Notes under the pieces: generated by a model
What the model was told of the DNA's origin: nothing
Databases searched by the model: none
Seen by the model: only the letters and a program-made list of their open reading frames with translations
Shown: one piece after another, positions 15,524 to 23,796 of the stretch
Position numbering within the stretch: position 1 is the stretch's first letter
Layout: the number at the start of each line of letters is the position of its first letter
Assembly (NCBI GenBank): GCA_965216365.1
Contig: CBDCFT010000025.1
Location: 1-64,000 of the forward strand
Origin: CBDCFT01 sp965216365
GTDB taxonomy: Bacteria > Pseudomonadota > Gammaproteobacteria > Arenicellales > CBDCFT01
Length of the DNA: 64,000 bases
Direction: 5' to 3'
Program-made: the position numbers and the translations under genes

Positions 15524-16927
15524 ATGAGCCATTCTGAAGGCACGAAACCAACACAATCCGAAGGCGAGATCAACACATCGCCACGCCGGGGTGAGTGGGC
15601 GGCGCGTACACACAATGCCGAGACAAATTCGGTGTTGGATGAAGATGCGCGCTACTTCGTGCATCAGTCGGTTTCGACGCCTTGTCTGTCTGTCGTTGCA
15701 AAAGCCGAAGGTGCATATATCGAGGACATGCAAGGTCATCGTTATCTGGATTTCCACGGCAACAATGTTCATCACATAGGGTACGGTCACCCGCGTCTAA
15801 AACAAGCTATTGCCGAACAAATGGACACACTGCCGTTCGCGCCGCGCCGGTTTGCATGTGAGCCGGCACTCGATCTGGCGAAAAAACTGGTCGAAATATC
15901 ACCAGGCGACTTGTCCAAAGTATTGTTTACAACCGGCGGTTCGGACGCTATTGAAGTTGCGTTAAAAATCGCTCGCGCCAGCACGGGTCGGCATAAAACC
16001 ATTTCTTTTTGGGATGCGTTCCATGGTGCGGGTTTCGGCGCCGCGTCCGTAGGTGGCGAACAATTGTTTCGCTCCCATGTCATCGGCCCGTTGCTTACGG
16101 GCACAGAGCACATCGCGCCGTTTGCTTGTTACCGTTGTCCTTACGGATACCCAGATCTAAATGGCGAACCACAACTTGATTTATGCAAGCTGACCTGCGC
16201 GAATTTCGTTCGTTATGTGTTGGAGAAAGAGGGCGACGTGGCTGCGGTTATCGCCGAACCCACGCGTGCAGTACCGTTCATTCCGCCGCCGGGTTTCTGG
16301 CAGGCGGTGCGGCAAGCCTGTGACGATCACGGGACATTACTGATTTTTGATGAAATACCGACTGGACTCGGCAAGACCGGCCGCATGTTTGCCTGCGACC
16401 ATGACCAAGTGGTGCCGGATATTCTGGTCATGGGTAAGGCTTTGGGTGGCGGCATTATGCCCATGGCAGCCGTACTCGTGAAACCGGAACTCGATGTTGC
16501 GGGAGAATTCGCATTCGGTCACTACACCCACGAGAAAAATCCTGTCAGCGCGCGCGCCGCGTTAACCACCATCGAAATTATTGAGCAGGAGAATCTGGTC
16601 GAAAATGCCGCCCGACTGGGTTCTTATGCGATAGAGCGTCTCAATGCGTTAAAAGACAAACATAAAACCATCGGCGATGTGCGCGGGCGCGGATTTTTGT
16701 TTGGCATGGAACTCGTGCTTGATCGCAGCGAGAAAACACCGGCAGACGATTTGGCGGAGGAAGTATTTTACCGCTGTCTTGATAAAGGGCTTTCTTTCAA
16801 GATCACCATGGGCAATGTTTTGACATTCACGCCACCACTCATCTTGACTTCGGAGCAAATGGATTTCGCGATCGATGTGATAGGTGAATGTTTGGTTGAT
16901 GCCGAACGTACACTTGGTTTACGTTGA
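15524..16927 (+). CDS. Class III PLP-dependent aminotransferase-family enzyme (PbfA-like)
   Basis: A 467-aa fold-type I PLP enzyme. Motifs: HGNNVHHIGYGHPRL (about residue 79), FTTGGSDAIEVALKIAR (cofactor phosphate binding), FWDAFHGAGFGA, IFDEIPTGLGKTGRMFA (cofactor-binding Asp) and VMGKALGGGIMPMAAV with the Schiff-base Lys. The N-terminal ARYFVHQSVSTPCLSVV and HGNNVH stretches resemble (R)-1-hydroxy-2-aminoethylphosphonate ammonia-lyase (PbfA) more than ordinary omega-transaminases, from memory. No phosphonate genes are nearby, so the substrate remains open. The first 35 or so residues are a poorly conserved extension. The Shine-Dalgarno (aggag) lies 18 nt upstream, longer than usual. Confidence 0.85.
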   Translation: MSHSEGTKPTQSEGEINTSPRRGEWAARTHNAETNSVLDEDARYFVHQSVSTPCLSVVAKAEGAYIEDMQGHRYLDFHGNNVHHIGYGHPRLKQAIAEQMDTLPFAPRRFACEPALDLAKKLVEISPGDLSKVLFTTGGSDAIEVALKIARASTGRHKTISFWDAFHGAGFGAASVGGEQLFRSHVIGPLLTGTEHIAPFACYRCPYGYPDLNGEPQLDLCKLTCANFVRYVLEKEGDVAAVIAEPTRAVPFIPPPGFWQAVRQACDDHGTLLIFDEIPTGLGKTGRMFACDHDQVVPDILVMGKALGGGIMPMAAVLVKPELDVAGEFAFGHYTHEKNPVSARAALTTIEIIEQENLVENAARLGSYAIERLNALKDKHKTIGDVRGRGFLFGMELVLDRSEKTPADDLAEEVFYRCLDKGLSFKITMGNVLTFTPPLILTSEQMDFAIDVIGECLVDAERTLGLR

Positions 16928-17010
16928 CTTAATATCGATCTCTTCTCTGGTTGTCTAGTATGGCCAGGAAATTTCTAATCAGAATTTCTAGCAAAAATAA
17001 TTGTGTCTGA

Positions 17011-17625
17011 TTAGCGAGTCGCAATGACTGTGGCCGCGCCGCCCATCACCGTCGCACCTACACGATTTGCCAGACGCACGGCGGATGGATTGTGCATAAG
17101 ACTTCTCGCGCGGGTGGCCAACGCGATGTAGGCAATGTCGACGGCAGCGAGAATGAGTAGAAGTATCGAACTTAATTTAGCCCAACCAACTATTGTAATA
17201 CTGCCTATGTCGATAATTGTCGGGAGTAGTGCCAAATAGAAAACCATAATCTTGGGATTGCCCAAAGTTACTGCAAGTCCGGCTAAAAACATACGAACCG
17301 CGCCACCGGCGCTTAGTGAAATACCCTCCGTTTCTATCTCGACCGGAGCTGTCCACATTTGCCATGCGAGATAGATCAGATACGCAACGCCGCAATACTT
17401 TAAGATGAGAAACGGCCAATGAAATGTTTCGGCGATTGTTGCTAACCCGGCGATAGCGAGGGTAAGCCAAATGAGTTCTCCAATCCACATCGCGCTGACA
17501 AAAGGTAAAACGTCGCGCCAACCCCGCACAATGACGCGCGCGACGAGTGCAGCCAGGCTCGGCCCGGGTAACCCGGCGGCGACTAATAATGCAAACGCAA
17601 AAATGATCAGTGAAGAAATGTCCAT
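17011..17625 (-). CDS. LysE/RhtB-family exporter
   Basis: A 204-aa inner membrane translocator with about six hydrophobic segments. The LysE signature is visible at the N-terminus: FALLVAAGLPGPSLAALVAR, then GWRDVLPFVSAMWIGELIWL, and AGLAVTLGNPKIMVFYLALLP in the middle. The family exports amino acids and related small amines by proton exchange. ATG 17625 is chosen because it starts the conserved transmembrane block, while a longer frame would run into the upstream cupin gene. It is the last gene of an operon with the DMSP-lyase-like cupin and the flavoenzyme, and may export a product of their reaction (inference). Confidence 0.88.
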   Translation of the reverse strand: MDISSLIIFAFALLVAAGLPGPSLAALVARVIVRGWRDVLPFVSAMWIGELIWLTLAIAGLATIAETFHWPFLILKYCGVAYLIYLAWQMWTAPVEIETEGISLSAGGAVRMFLAGLAVTLGNPKIMVFYLALLPTIIDIGSITIVGWAKLSSILLLILAAVDIAYIALATRARSLMHNPSAVRLANRVGATVMGGAATVIATR

Positions 17626-17656
17626 GATTGATTTTATTTTTGCTAATAAAAGAGAA

Positions 17657-18265
17657 TCAAACGAAAGTCGATTTTTCGCGCAAGTCTCCCGCCTGCCAGA
17701 TGTAGAATACAACCAAACAAAGCTCGCGCGTGCGAAAACCATGCGTTTGCATTGGGGAAACGTATATCACGTTGCCAGTGTTCTTTGGTTCAAACGCGCC
17801 GTCATCGAGTTGAAATTCCGCCGATCCTGCTAACACCAGATAAGCTTCTTCCGCTTGATGTTGATGCGACGGATAAGAAATTTCCGCTCCCCAAACACCG
17901 ATACCGGCCCGGACTTTCGCACTCACAAACGGGCCGTTCTTGCCGATGACTTCAGCGAACCCGTAGCCCTTCAGCATATCGTCGCCAACCATTGAATCGG
18001 CTTTGGTATAGCTCTGCTCCCATCGCAGTTGTCCGCGGTATTGGTTAAACAGCGATGTCAGCGAGTGGGTTTCCTTAGCAGTATAATTCAAAGCTGTCGT
18101 GAGGTAGTCGGTTGCGGGAAGGTAATGTGGTTCAACGGAACAGTATTCGTTTCCCCATGCCATGACATTTTCGCGGAATCGTTGAATGTCAGGATGGCTG
18201 TGTTGTTCTACGAATTCAAGGATCGCATCGAGCAGGTGTTGGTATGCTGTTTTGTTGTGATTCAT
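17657..18265 (-). CDS. DMSP-lyase-family cupin (DddL/DddQ-like)
   Basis: A 202-aa protein with an alpha-helical N-terminal half and a C-terminal cupin. The metal-site motif reads YPSHQHQAEEAYLVLAG, placing Tyr131, His134, His136, Glu140 and Tyr142, followed by VSPMQTHGF with His175. This spacing of Tyr, two His, acidic residue, Tyr and distal His matches the DddQ/DddL-type DMSP lyases, which split dimethylsulfoniopropionate into dimethyl sulfide and acrylate. No acrylate-detoxification genes (AcuI/AcuH/AcuN) are adjacent, although an MDR reductase lies at 37861. It is 4 nt downstream of an N-demethylase-type flavoenzyme. DMSP activity is plausible, but another betaine substrate is possible. 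Confidence 0.8.
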   Translation of the reverse strand: MNHNKTAYQHLLDAILEFVEQHSHPDIQRFRENVMAWGNEYCSVEPHYLPATDYLTTALNYTAKETHSLTSLFNQYRGQLRWEQSYTKADSMVGDDMLKGYGFAEVIGKNGPFVSAKVRAGIGVWGAEISYPSHQHQAEEAYLVLAGSAEFQLDDGAFEPKNTGNVIYVSPMQTHGFRTRELCLVVFYIWQAGDLREKSTFV

Positions 18266-18269
18266 GCAA

Positions 18270-20309
18270 CTACATCACGCTGCAAAGACGCAGTGCGTCA
18301 AACATTGCAGCAGCAACATTGCGGCTGGATACGGCATCGCCAATTCGATGCAATTCGAAGCTGTGATCCGATTCGTTGTGTTGATATGGTTGTGGCTTAC
18401 CTTCGATTAATGCCGGGATGTCGGTTACCCCTTCATTGTTTGATTGGGGCCGCAATGCGTGAAAAATGTCGTCAGCGGGAATAGTGCCGTGTTCGACAAT
18501 GATTTGATCGGCAATAATCTCGCTCGTTTCATTAGTTAGTTCGTGAACAAAATACGCTGTTATGCCGTCGTCTTCACGCTCAACTTTGTTTAAACGTTGA
18601 TCGAACAACGGAACGATTCCGTTCGCAGCCAACGTCTGTTTCCAGATCACGCGCTCTGCGTAAGCGAGTTCCGCGCCTGGCCGGTCATCCAGCATTACAA
18701 CAGTTAGGTTCGATCCTGCTGCATGACATCGATCAATCGCAGTAAGTGCCGGATGGCGGCCGGTGCCGTCATAAACGATAACATTCTTTTCAATAGGTGT
18801 ACTTCCTGACAACACATCCCAGGCGCTGGTGCAGTGTTCACTCCCGTTTACCCAATCAAGATCAGGTATGCCGCCGGTCGCAACAATAACAATGTCGGGT
18901 TGTTCGTTGTAAACATCTTCTGGCTCGGCGAAGCAGTTGAGACGTAAATCAACATTCAGATACTCCAGTTCATTGCGACGCCAATCGACGATTCCTGTTA
19001 TATCTTTACGCCAGTTTGCTTCCTTCGCCATGCGCAGTTGTCCGCCAACTTCCGGTGCGGCTTCGAACAATACGACCTCATGACCCCGTTCAGCGTTAAT
19101 ACGAGCTGCCTCCAAACCCGCCGGTCCGCCACCGACAACAACGATTTTTTTACCGGGTAAATTCGATCGGTTAATAACGTGTGGCCAGAACTGTTCACGA
19201 CCACTGGCAGGATTATGCAAACAGGTCGGTCGGGTATCGCCCATACAATATGAAGCACCTACACAAGGTCGTATTCGGTCCTCTTGGCCCCGCATCAACT
19301 TGTTGACGATATGCGGGTCGGTGATATGCGCTCGCGTCATTGCCACCATATCCAGCAATCCCTCTCGAATTGCATGACGCGCTGTAGCAAGATCGGTAAT
19401 ACGGGCTGCATGAAATACGGGCAGATTGACTTCCTTTTTAAATGCGCCTGCATTTTCAAGCCAAGGAGCGATGGGTGAAGCCATGCCGGGCATACAATCA
19501 GTCGCCAGCGACAGTTCCGTGTCGATGCGACCGTAGTTGACGTTGAAATAGTCAATCAAGCCGGAGGATTCAAATACCGCGGCGATTTCCACGCAGTCAT
19601 CGAACGTCAGCCCGCCGGTCATTGTTTCGTCGATGGGAAAACGCATACCGACGATGAAATCATCCCCAACGCATTTTCGAATTTCCTCCTGCACCATGAG
19701 ACCAAATCGACAACAGTTATGTATCGAACCACCAAAATCATCGGTGCGTTTATTCGTAATCGGTGACAAAAACTGCCCGATTAAATGACCACCAATCATG
19801 GTTTCCAAGCCGTCGAGTCCACCCCCTTTGCATCTGGCTGCGGCGTCGCCGAAGGCCGTGACAATGCGCTTTATGTCGTGGGCGTCCATTTCTTTCGGAA
19901 ACGAGCGATGGCCTGTTTCGCGCACAACGGATGGCGCGACAGTCGATAACCAGTTCTGTGTGTAGGGTTCGCCTCGACGTCCGAGATGGGTTATCTGAAT
20001 CATTAACGCAGCGCCCTGCGCGTGAATACGTTCAGAAAATGATTGCAGGTATGGAACGATGCGGTCGGATCCGATGTTGAGCTGCGCTGACTTCCAGGTT
20101 GAATCGGGTGCAACATAAGATGACCCACCGAACATGGTTAGCGCTAAACCACCGCGCGCCTTTTCCTCATGATAGCGTTGGTATTTGTCCGCGGGCATTC
20201 CGCCTTCCTCTTCCAACCCACAGGCGTGGCTTGTAGACATCACGCGATTGCGTAGGGTCAGATGTTTAAGTTGAAATGGTTGCAGCAGCGGATCGTTGTC
20301 AGTGGTCAT
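18270..20309 (-). CDS. Flavin/iron-sulfur oxidoreductase of the TMADH/2,4-dienoyl-CoA reductase family (StcD-like)
   Basis: A 679-aa two-domain flavoenzyme. Residues 1-355 form an old-yellow-enzyme-type FMN barrel (PFQLKHLTLRNRVMSTSH, QITHLGRRG, GGLDGLETMIGGHLIGQFLSP). An Fe-S motif follows (RPCVGASYCMGDTRPTCLHNP), then an NAD/FAD-binding half from about residue 388 (KKIVVVGGGPAGLEAARINAERG). Its length and layout match trimethylamine and dimethylamine dehydrogenases and the N-methylproline demethylase StcD of proline-betaine breakdown. The usual C-x2-C-x3-C cluster motif is altered, with Ala at the second Cys position. It is the first gene of the operon with a DMSP-lyase-like cupin and a LysE exporter, suggesting demethylation or reduction of an osmolyte-derived compound. 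Confidence 0.85.
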   Translation of the reverse strand: MTTDNDPLLQPFQLKHLTLRNRVMSTSHACGLEEEGGMPADKYQRYHEEKARGGLALTMFGGSSYVAPDSTWKSAQLNIGSDRIVPYLQSFSERIHAQGAALMIQITHLGRRGEPYTQNWLSTVAPSVVRETGHRSFPKEMDAHDIKRIVTAFGDAAARCKGGGLDGLETMIGGHLIGQFLSPITNKRTDDFGGSIHNCCRFGLMVQEEIRKCVGDDFIVGMRFPIDETMTGGLTFDDCVEIAAVFESSGLIDYFNVNYGRIDTELSLATDCMPGMASPIAPWLENAGAFKKEVNLPVFHAARITDLATARHAIREGLLDMVAMTRAHITDPHIVNKLMRGQEDRIRPCVGASYCMGDTRPTCLHNPASGREQFWPHVINRSNLPGKKIVVVGGGPAGLEAARINAERGHEVVLFEAAPEVGGQLRMAKEANWRKDITGIVDWRRNELEYLNVDLRLNCFAEPEDVYNEQPDIVIVATGGIPDLDWVNGSEHCTSAWDVLSGSTPIEKNVIVYDGTGRHPALTAIDRCHAAGSNLTVVMLDDRPGAELAYAERVIWKQTLAANGIVPLFDQRLNKVEREDDGITAYFVHELTNETSEIIADQIIVEHGTIPADDIFHALRPQSNNEGVTDIPALIEGKPQPYQHNESDHSFELHRIGDAVSSRNVAAAMFDALRLCSVM

Positions 20310-20454
20310 TTATTTATCCGGGATGTGACAAATCTCAGAGCAAGTCTAAGCTTGATTTGGTTGCGATGCATCTAACAATATTGTCGCGCCACGGCCGTAT
20401 TCGGGGCAACACTTCGCGATCTACATAGAAAATCGCAATACAGACAGGATACTT

Positions 20455-20871
20455 CTAGGCTGAGTCCAATGGAAAAATGATAAATTCACCGAAATCCATT
20501 GGCATGGTGCCAACTGCGAGTTTAAACATACCTTGTTTTATCTTAAACACGGATTCCACCCCGCGACTTTGACGTTGCCCAAATCGACGAATAAGTTCAG
20601 TAGCTAACCAAGTATCTTTTTCGATCATAATTCCAAGTTCGTGATCCCCGACATGTGTCACCAGTTCCGCTCGATTAGACATTACCTCATGGCGTAGAAA
20701 ATCACTGAACTGTCTATCATCGAGTCGCACGGTGCAATATAAAAAGCTTCCACTACAAGATGGAGTGGTTTGCGTGGCCTTGTCAGCACATTGATGTTGA
20801 CACATCGGCGGTGCCTTCAATGTCGAATCAGTCGTTGTTGTTGAACAATTGTAATATTGGCAAGTGATCAT
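20455..20871 (-). CDS. Hypothetical protein, cysteine-rich N-terminus
   Basis: A 138-aa protein with no recognisable family. The first 45 residues hold six cysteines with many Thr and Ser (CQYYNCSTTTTD, MCQHQCADK, SCSGSFLYC). Residues 46-138 look like a compact domain: VRLDDRQFSDFLRHEVMSNR, HELGIMIEKDTWLATELIRRFG and a C-terminal MPMDFGEFIIFPLD. It starts one base after the stop of the 62-aa small protein, so the two genes form an operon. The Cys content might bind a metal or form disulfides. Confidence 0.6.
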   Translation of the reverse strand: MITCQYYNCSTTTTDSTLKAPPMCQHQCADKATQTTPSCSGSFLYCTVRLDDRQFSDFLRHEVMSNRAELVTHVGDHELGIMIEKDTWLATELIRRFGQRQSRGVESVFKIKQGMFKLAVGTMPMDFGEFIIFPLDSA

Positions 20872-20872
20872 C

Positions 20873-21061
20873 TTAGTTGGATTCGGGTTTTATCGTTAGC
20901 TCGACTTCGCGAATGGATACACGCTCGGAGCGGGCAAAAAATTCCAGTGCCGCCGCTACGACCAGATGATCATTAGGCACGGTGATCACTTTTTCGTGAT
21001 CCGTGCACGTGTTAATCATCGTCACCTTCACATTGTTTACCTTCTTTGGTATATCCATCAT
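20873..21061 (-). CDS. Small conserved protein, paralogue of the 57990 small protein
   Basis: A 62-aa protein (or 61 aa from the second ATG, 21058, which is better spaced from the AGGTGA Shine-Dalgarno). Its central block HEKVITVPNDHLVVAAALEF and the following FFARSERVSIREVELTI align with HVVVVNNHYAIVGMVERF and FARRQHISPWAVEVHV in the 73-aa protein at 57990. Conserved elements are a V-x-N-[DH]-H turn, FAR, and an I/V-S..-V-E-[LV] strand. Function unknown; the pattern suggests a small alpha/beta domain. It is the first gene of a two-gene operon. Confidence 0.65.
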   Translation of the reverse strand: MMDIPKKVNNVKVTMINTCTDHEKVITVPNDHLVVAAALEFFARSERVSIREVELTIKPESN

Positions 21062-21407
21062 TCACCTAACCTTGTATTAACCGTAGATCTGGAGAAGTAA
21101 TTTGGAAGTGTGTGTTCAGCGGAAAGGTTTGCGCGGGTCCAAAATCTTAGATAGACCCGCGCATTCCATTTCCCCCCCAAGCGACACACCCCAAAGTGCT
21201 CCCCAAAAAAACTAAAGTAGATCGTGTGAGTGGAATTACAACTTATTGAAACCAAAAGAGATATTCAGACATTTACCTAGGCAGGTGTACTTAGGTAGCA
21301 GTACGTATGACCTGTCTATACGTAACAAATTCAAGGCTTAGATAGAGGTGTAGCTTCGTAACAAAGATTTACGAAACAATTTCTAACAAAATAGGAAGGA
21401 CAATAGG

Positions 21408-21737
21408 TTGATTAGAGGTCTGCAATACAAAAACTATGCAGATCACGAGCGGATTCTCTTTAAAGGCGATGAAAAACTATTAAAAGCAAACCACGAGGCT
21501 GGTGTTTGGTCATTACTTCTTTTTTGCAAAACCTTTGGTTATTTGATCGACCAGATGGGGTCTACTTCAGGACGTGTAAGAATTTTAGCCTCGGAGATTA
21601 GCTCATCGTTTTTCTCCAAATTTTTAGTGGTGAACTCAAAGAAACTATCAGGCGGTTCGATTCACTATCACTTGTGGCCTGTCTTGCAAAACAAGATACA
21701 CAAAATAAAGACCCCACTGTGGTGGGGCCTTTTGTAG
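21408..21737 (+). CDS. Doubtful small reading frame
   Basis: A TTG-initiated frame of 109 codons preceded by aggaagg at a plausible distance. The translation (containing DHERILFKGDEKLLKANHEA and SGGSIHYHLWPVL) resembles no family I know. Its last codons run through the terminator hairpin at 21711-21728, which argues against it being a real gene, although the composition is not wholly un-protein-like. It could be a remnant of transferred DNA. Confidence 0.15.
   Translation: MIRGLQYKNYADHERILFKGDEKLLKANHEAGVWSLLLFCKTFGYLIDQMGSTSGRVRILASEISSSFFSKFLVVNSKKLSGGSIHYHLWPVLQNKIHKIKTPLWWGLL
21711..21728 (-). terminator. Rho-independent terminator after proX
   Basis: CCCCAC (21712-21717) and GTGGGG (21722-21727) pair around a TGTG loop. 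Read on the minus strand, the hairpin is followed by TCTTTATTTTG, a T-rich tail, 27 bp past the proX stop codon. On the plus strand a shorter CCTTTTG follows, so it may work in both directions. Confidence 0.75.
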
Positions 21738-21754
21738 AGGTTTAGCAGGAAAAC

Positions 21755-22750
21755 CTATGATGCGGAACGTGCCGCCTCAAGCCATGAATCGAATAGCGCC
21801 TGATTGCTTTTAATCCATTCGTCGACATGACGGGCGATATCGTCCAGAGAATCTTCGCCGTTGCGCATCGTATTATTTTGTGCGGACACATCGTTGATAT
21901 CGATGGCGGCCACTTCGAACAGTTTCGCCGCCGCAGGGTTGACGGCCAAAAATTCATTATTAGCAACCACACGTAGGCTGTTTACCGCAAAACCCAAATT
22001 CTTTCCTTCGAATTCGGTATTGTCTTTACGATCATCTGGTAATGAACTGTACGGCACTTCAATCCATTCAACATTGTTTCCGGGAACTAAGACACCGGAT
22101 ACCCAGTAAGGTGTCCAGGTGTAGTAGATGACAGGGTTGCCTGATTCCAAACGAGCGATAGTGTCGGCAATCACCGCATTGTATTCGCCTTGGTTATGGG
22201 TAACCGTGTCGCGTAGTTCATATTCGTCCAAGTGATGTTCGATGACGCGTTCGCAACCCCAACCTGGTGGGCATCCAGCCAGATCGGCGCTACCGTTACC
22301 GTCCGAATCAAACCGTTTTGCAGTCTCAGCGTCTTTGAGGTCCCCCAGGTTTGTTACGCCTGCGTCGTAGGAAGCCTTGTCCACCAGGTAACCTTGCAGA
22401 GCGCCTGAGATATAGTCGCCCACTTTAGTCATTTTTTCGGTGCCACCGGATTCCTCATAAAACGCCAAATGGAGAGGATCCCAATGCACCGCGGTGAAGT
22501 CTGCGTCACCAGTTCCCAATGCTAAATGGATGGTTTGGTAATTTACTTCTTCCGGTTCTGCAACGGTGTAGCCTAAAGCCTCTAATGCTTTATAAATGAT
22601 CTGATGTTGGAACTTTTCTTCCAAATTGGTTCCTTCCACCGGTCTTACCGTGACACCCTCGCCTGGCATGTCAGCGGCCATCGAAGTTGACGAGATAGCG
22701 AGTGCGGTTACACCCACAGCTACCAAGCCTTTAATAGCTTTTGCAATCAT
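21755..22750 (-). CDS. proX: Glycine betaine/proline ABC transporter, substrate-binding protein ProX
   Basis: A 331-aa periplasmic binding protein with a cleavable signal peptide (MIAKAIKGLVAVGVTALAISSTSMAA). The tryptophans that build the betaine-binding aromatic cage of ProX are apparent in VHWDPLHLAF (about residue 83), CPPGWGCE (about 165) and IYYTWTPYWVSG (about 213). The conserved GEGVTVRP.EGTN..EKFQHQI start of mature ProX is also present. It delivers glycine betaine, proline betaine and perhaps DMSP to ProWV. It is the last gene of the proVWX operon. Confidence 0.93.
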   Translation of the reverse strand: MIAKAIKGLVAVGVTALAISSTSMAADMPGEGVTVRPVEGTNLEEKFQHQIIYKALEALGYTVAEPEEVNYQTIHLALGTGDADFTAVHWDPLHLAFYEESGGTEKMTKVGDYISGALQGYLVDKASYDAGVTNLGDLKDAETAKRFDSDGNGSADLAGCPPGWGCERVIEHHLDEYELRDTVTHNQGEYNAVIADTIARLESGNPVIYYTWTPYWVSGVLVPGNNVEWIEVPYSSLPDDRKDNTEFEGKNLGFAVNSLRVVANNEFLAVNPAAAKLFEVAAIDINDVSAQNNTMRNGEDSLDDIARHVDEWIKSNQALFDSWLEAARSAS

Positions 22751-22792
22751 TTATCTACTCCTCTTTGATTCAAGTTAAAAAATGTCATTTTT

Positions 22793-23779
22793 TCATGACG
22801 ACTCCAATTGTGTCTCCACAGGAGACGGTTTAGAGTTCTTTCCACCGATACTATTGAATAATCGAACGATCATGCCAACGGGGCCTTGCTGCCACCAGTG
22901 GCGGTGACCACGTTCGCGATCGGATTGTCCCAACCCTTGAGAAATTCGATCAAGAACAATGGCAAGGATAACAATTCCTAATCCCCCGACAATGGCTTTA
23001 CCGGCATCGAGCCGGCCCATGGCGCGCAGCACCTCATTGCCGAGTCCTTTCACCGATATCAGCGAAGCAATGACGACCACGGATAGCGACATCATTATGG
23101 TTTGGTTAACACCAGTCATGATTGACGGTAACGACAAGGGCAACTCGACTTTTAGCAAAGTCTGGCTCGGACTGGCGCCGAAAGCCCGTGCTGCTTCCAC
23201 CACACTCTTGTTGACTTGCCGAATACCGAGAGCGGTCAATCGAATGAGTGGTGGCAAGGCGAACACCACGGTTACGATCACACCGGACACGTTGCCGATA
23301 CCGATCAACATCACCACCGGCACCAAATACACAAACGCTGGGATGGTTTGCATCAAATCTAATATCGGTCTAATGGTCGCATAGAAACGATCGCTCTTGC
23401 CGGCTAGCACTCCCATGGGCAGACCTATGATGACGCAGATGATAACGGAAGCGCCGACGATGGCCATGGTGGTCATGGCCAAACCCCAAGCCCTTGGATC
23501 CAGCAGACCGAGAGCCACCAGGCAACCAAACACAATCCAAGCGACTTTTCGCCCTGCAGTCTGCCATGCGAGCAGGGTAAGAATGACGAGCATGACCAAT
23601 TGCGGTGTGGCCTGGAATGCGGATTCGATGGCGACAATAAGATCATTAACCGTTTCGCGCAATGGTTGCATGGATTCCCGGTTGGCGATTGCCCATTGCT
23701 TGACCCCATCCGCCCAATCGCCGATGCCTAGATCGACATAGCCAAACGGGTTCAGAATGCTGTTTTCTTCTTTAGCCAT
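22793..23779 (-). CDS. proW: Glycine betaine/proline ABC transporter, permease ProW
   Basis: A 328-aa inner membrane permease. It has the ProW-type amphipathic N-terminus (NPFGYVDLGIGDWADGVKQWAIAN), then about six or seven membrane segments, the first starting near residue 57 (PQLVMLVILTLLAWQ). The coupling motif for the ATPase is seen in VVEAARAFGASPSQTLLKVELPLSLPSIMTGVNQ (about residues 190-225). Homology is clear along its whole length. It lies 17 nt downstream of proV. Confidence 0.94.
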   Translation of the reverse strand: MAKEENSILNPFGYVDLGIGDWADGVKQWAIANRESMQPLRETVNDLIVAIESAFQATPQLVMLVILTLLAWQTAGRKVAWIVFGCLVALGLLDPRAWGLAMTTMAIVGASVIICVIIGLPMGVLAGKSDRFYATIRPILDLMQTIPAFVYLVPVVMLIGIGNVSGVIVTVVFALPPLIRLTALGIRQVNKSVVEAARAFGASPSQTLLKVELPLSLPSIMTGVNQTIMMSLSVVVIASLISVKGLGNEVLRAMGRLDAGKAIVGGLGIVILAIVLDRISQGLGQSDRERGHRHWWQQGPVGMIVRLFNSIGGKNSKPSPVETQLESS

Positions 23780-23796
23780 ATTATATTTTCAGGTGT

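Larger units (their letters stand above)
21062..21754. other. 693-bp gap with inverted repeats and no confident gene
   Basis: This AT-rich stretch between the small-protein operon and proX holds no convincing gene. Two inverted repeats lie side by side: TACCTAGG and CTTAGGTA (21274-21297, one mismatch), and TACGTAT and ATACGTA (21302-21324, perfect arms, 9-bp spacer). They could be regulator sites. A weak reading frame (21408-21737) and the proX terminator (21711-21728) occupy the right part. Confidence 0.5.
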
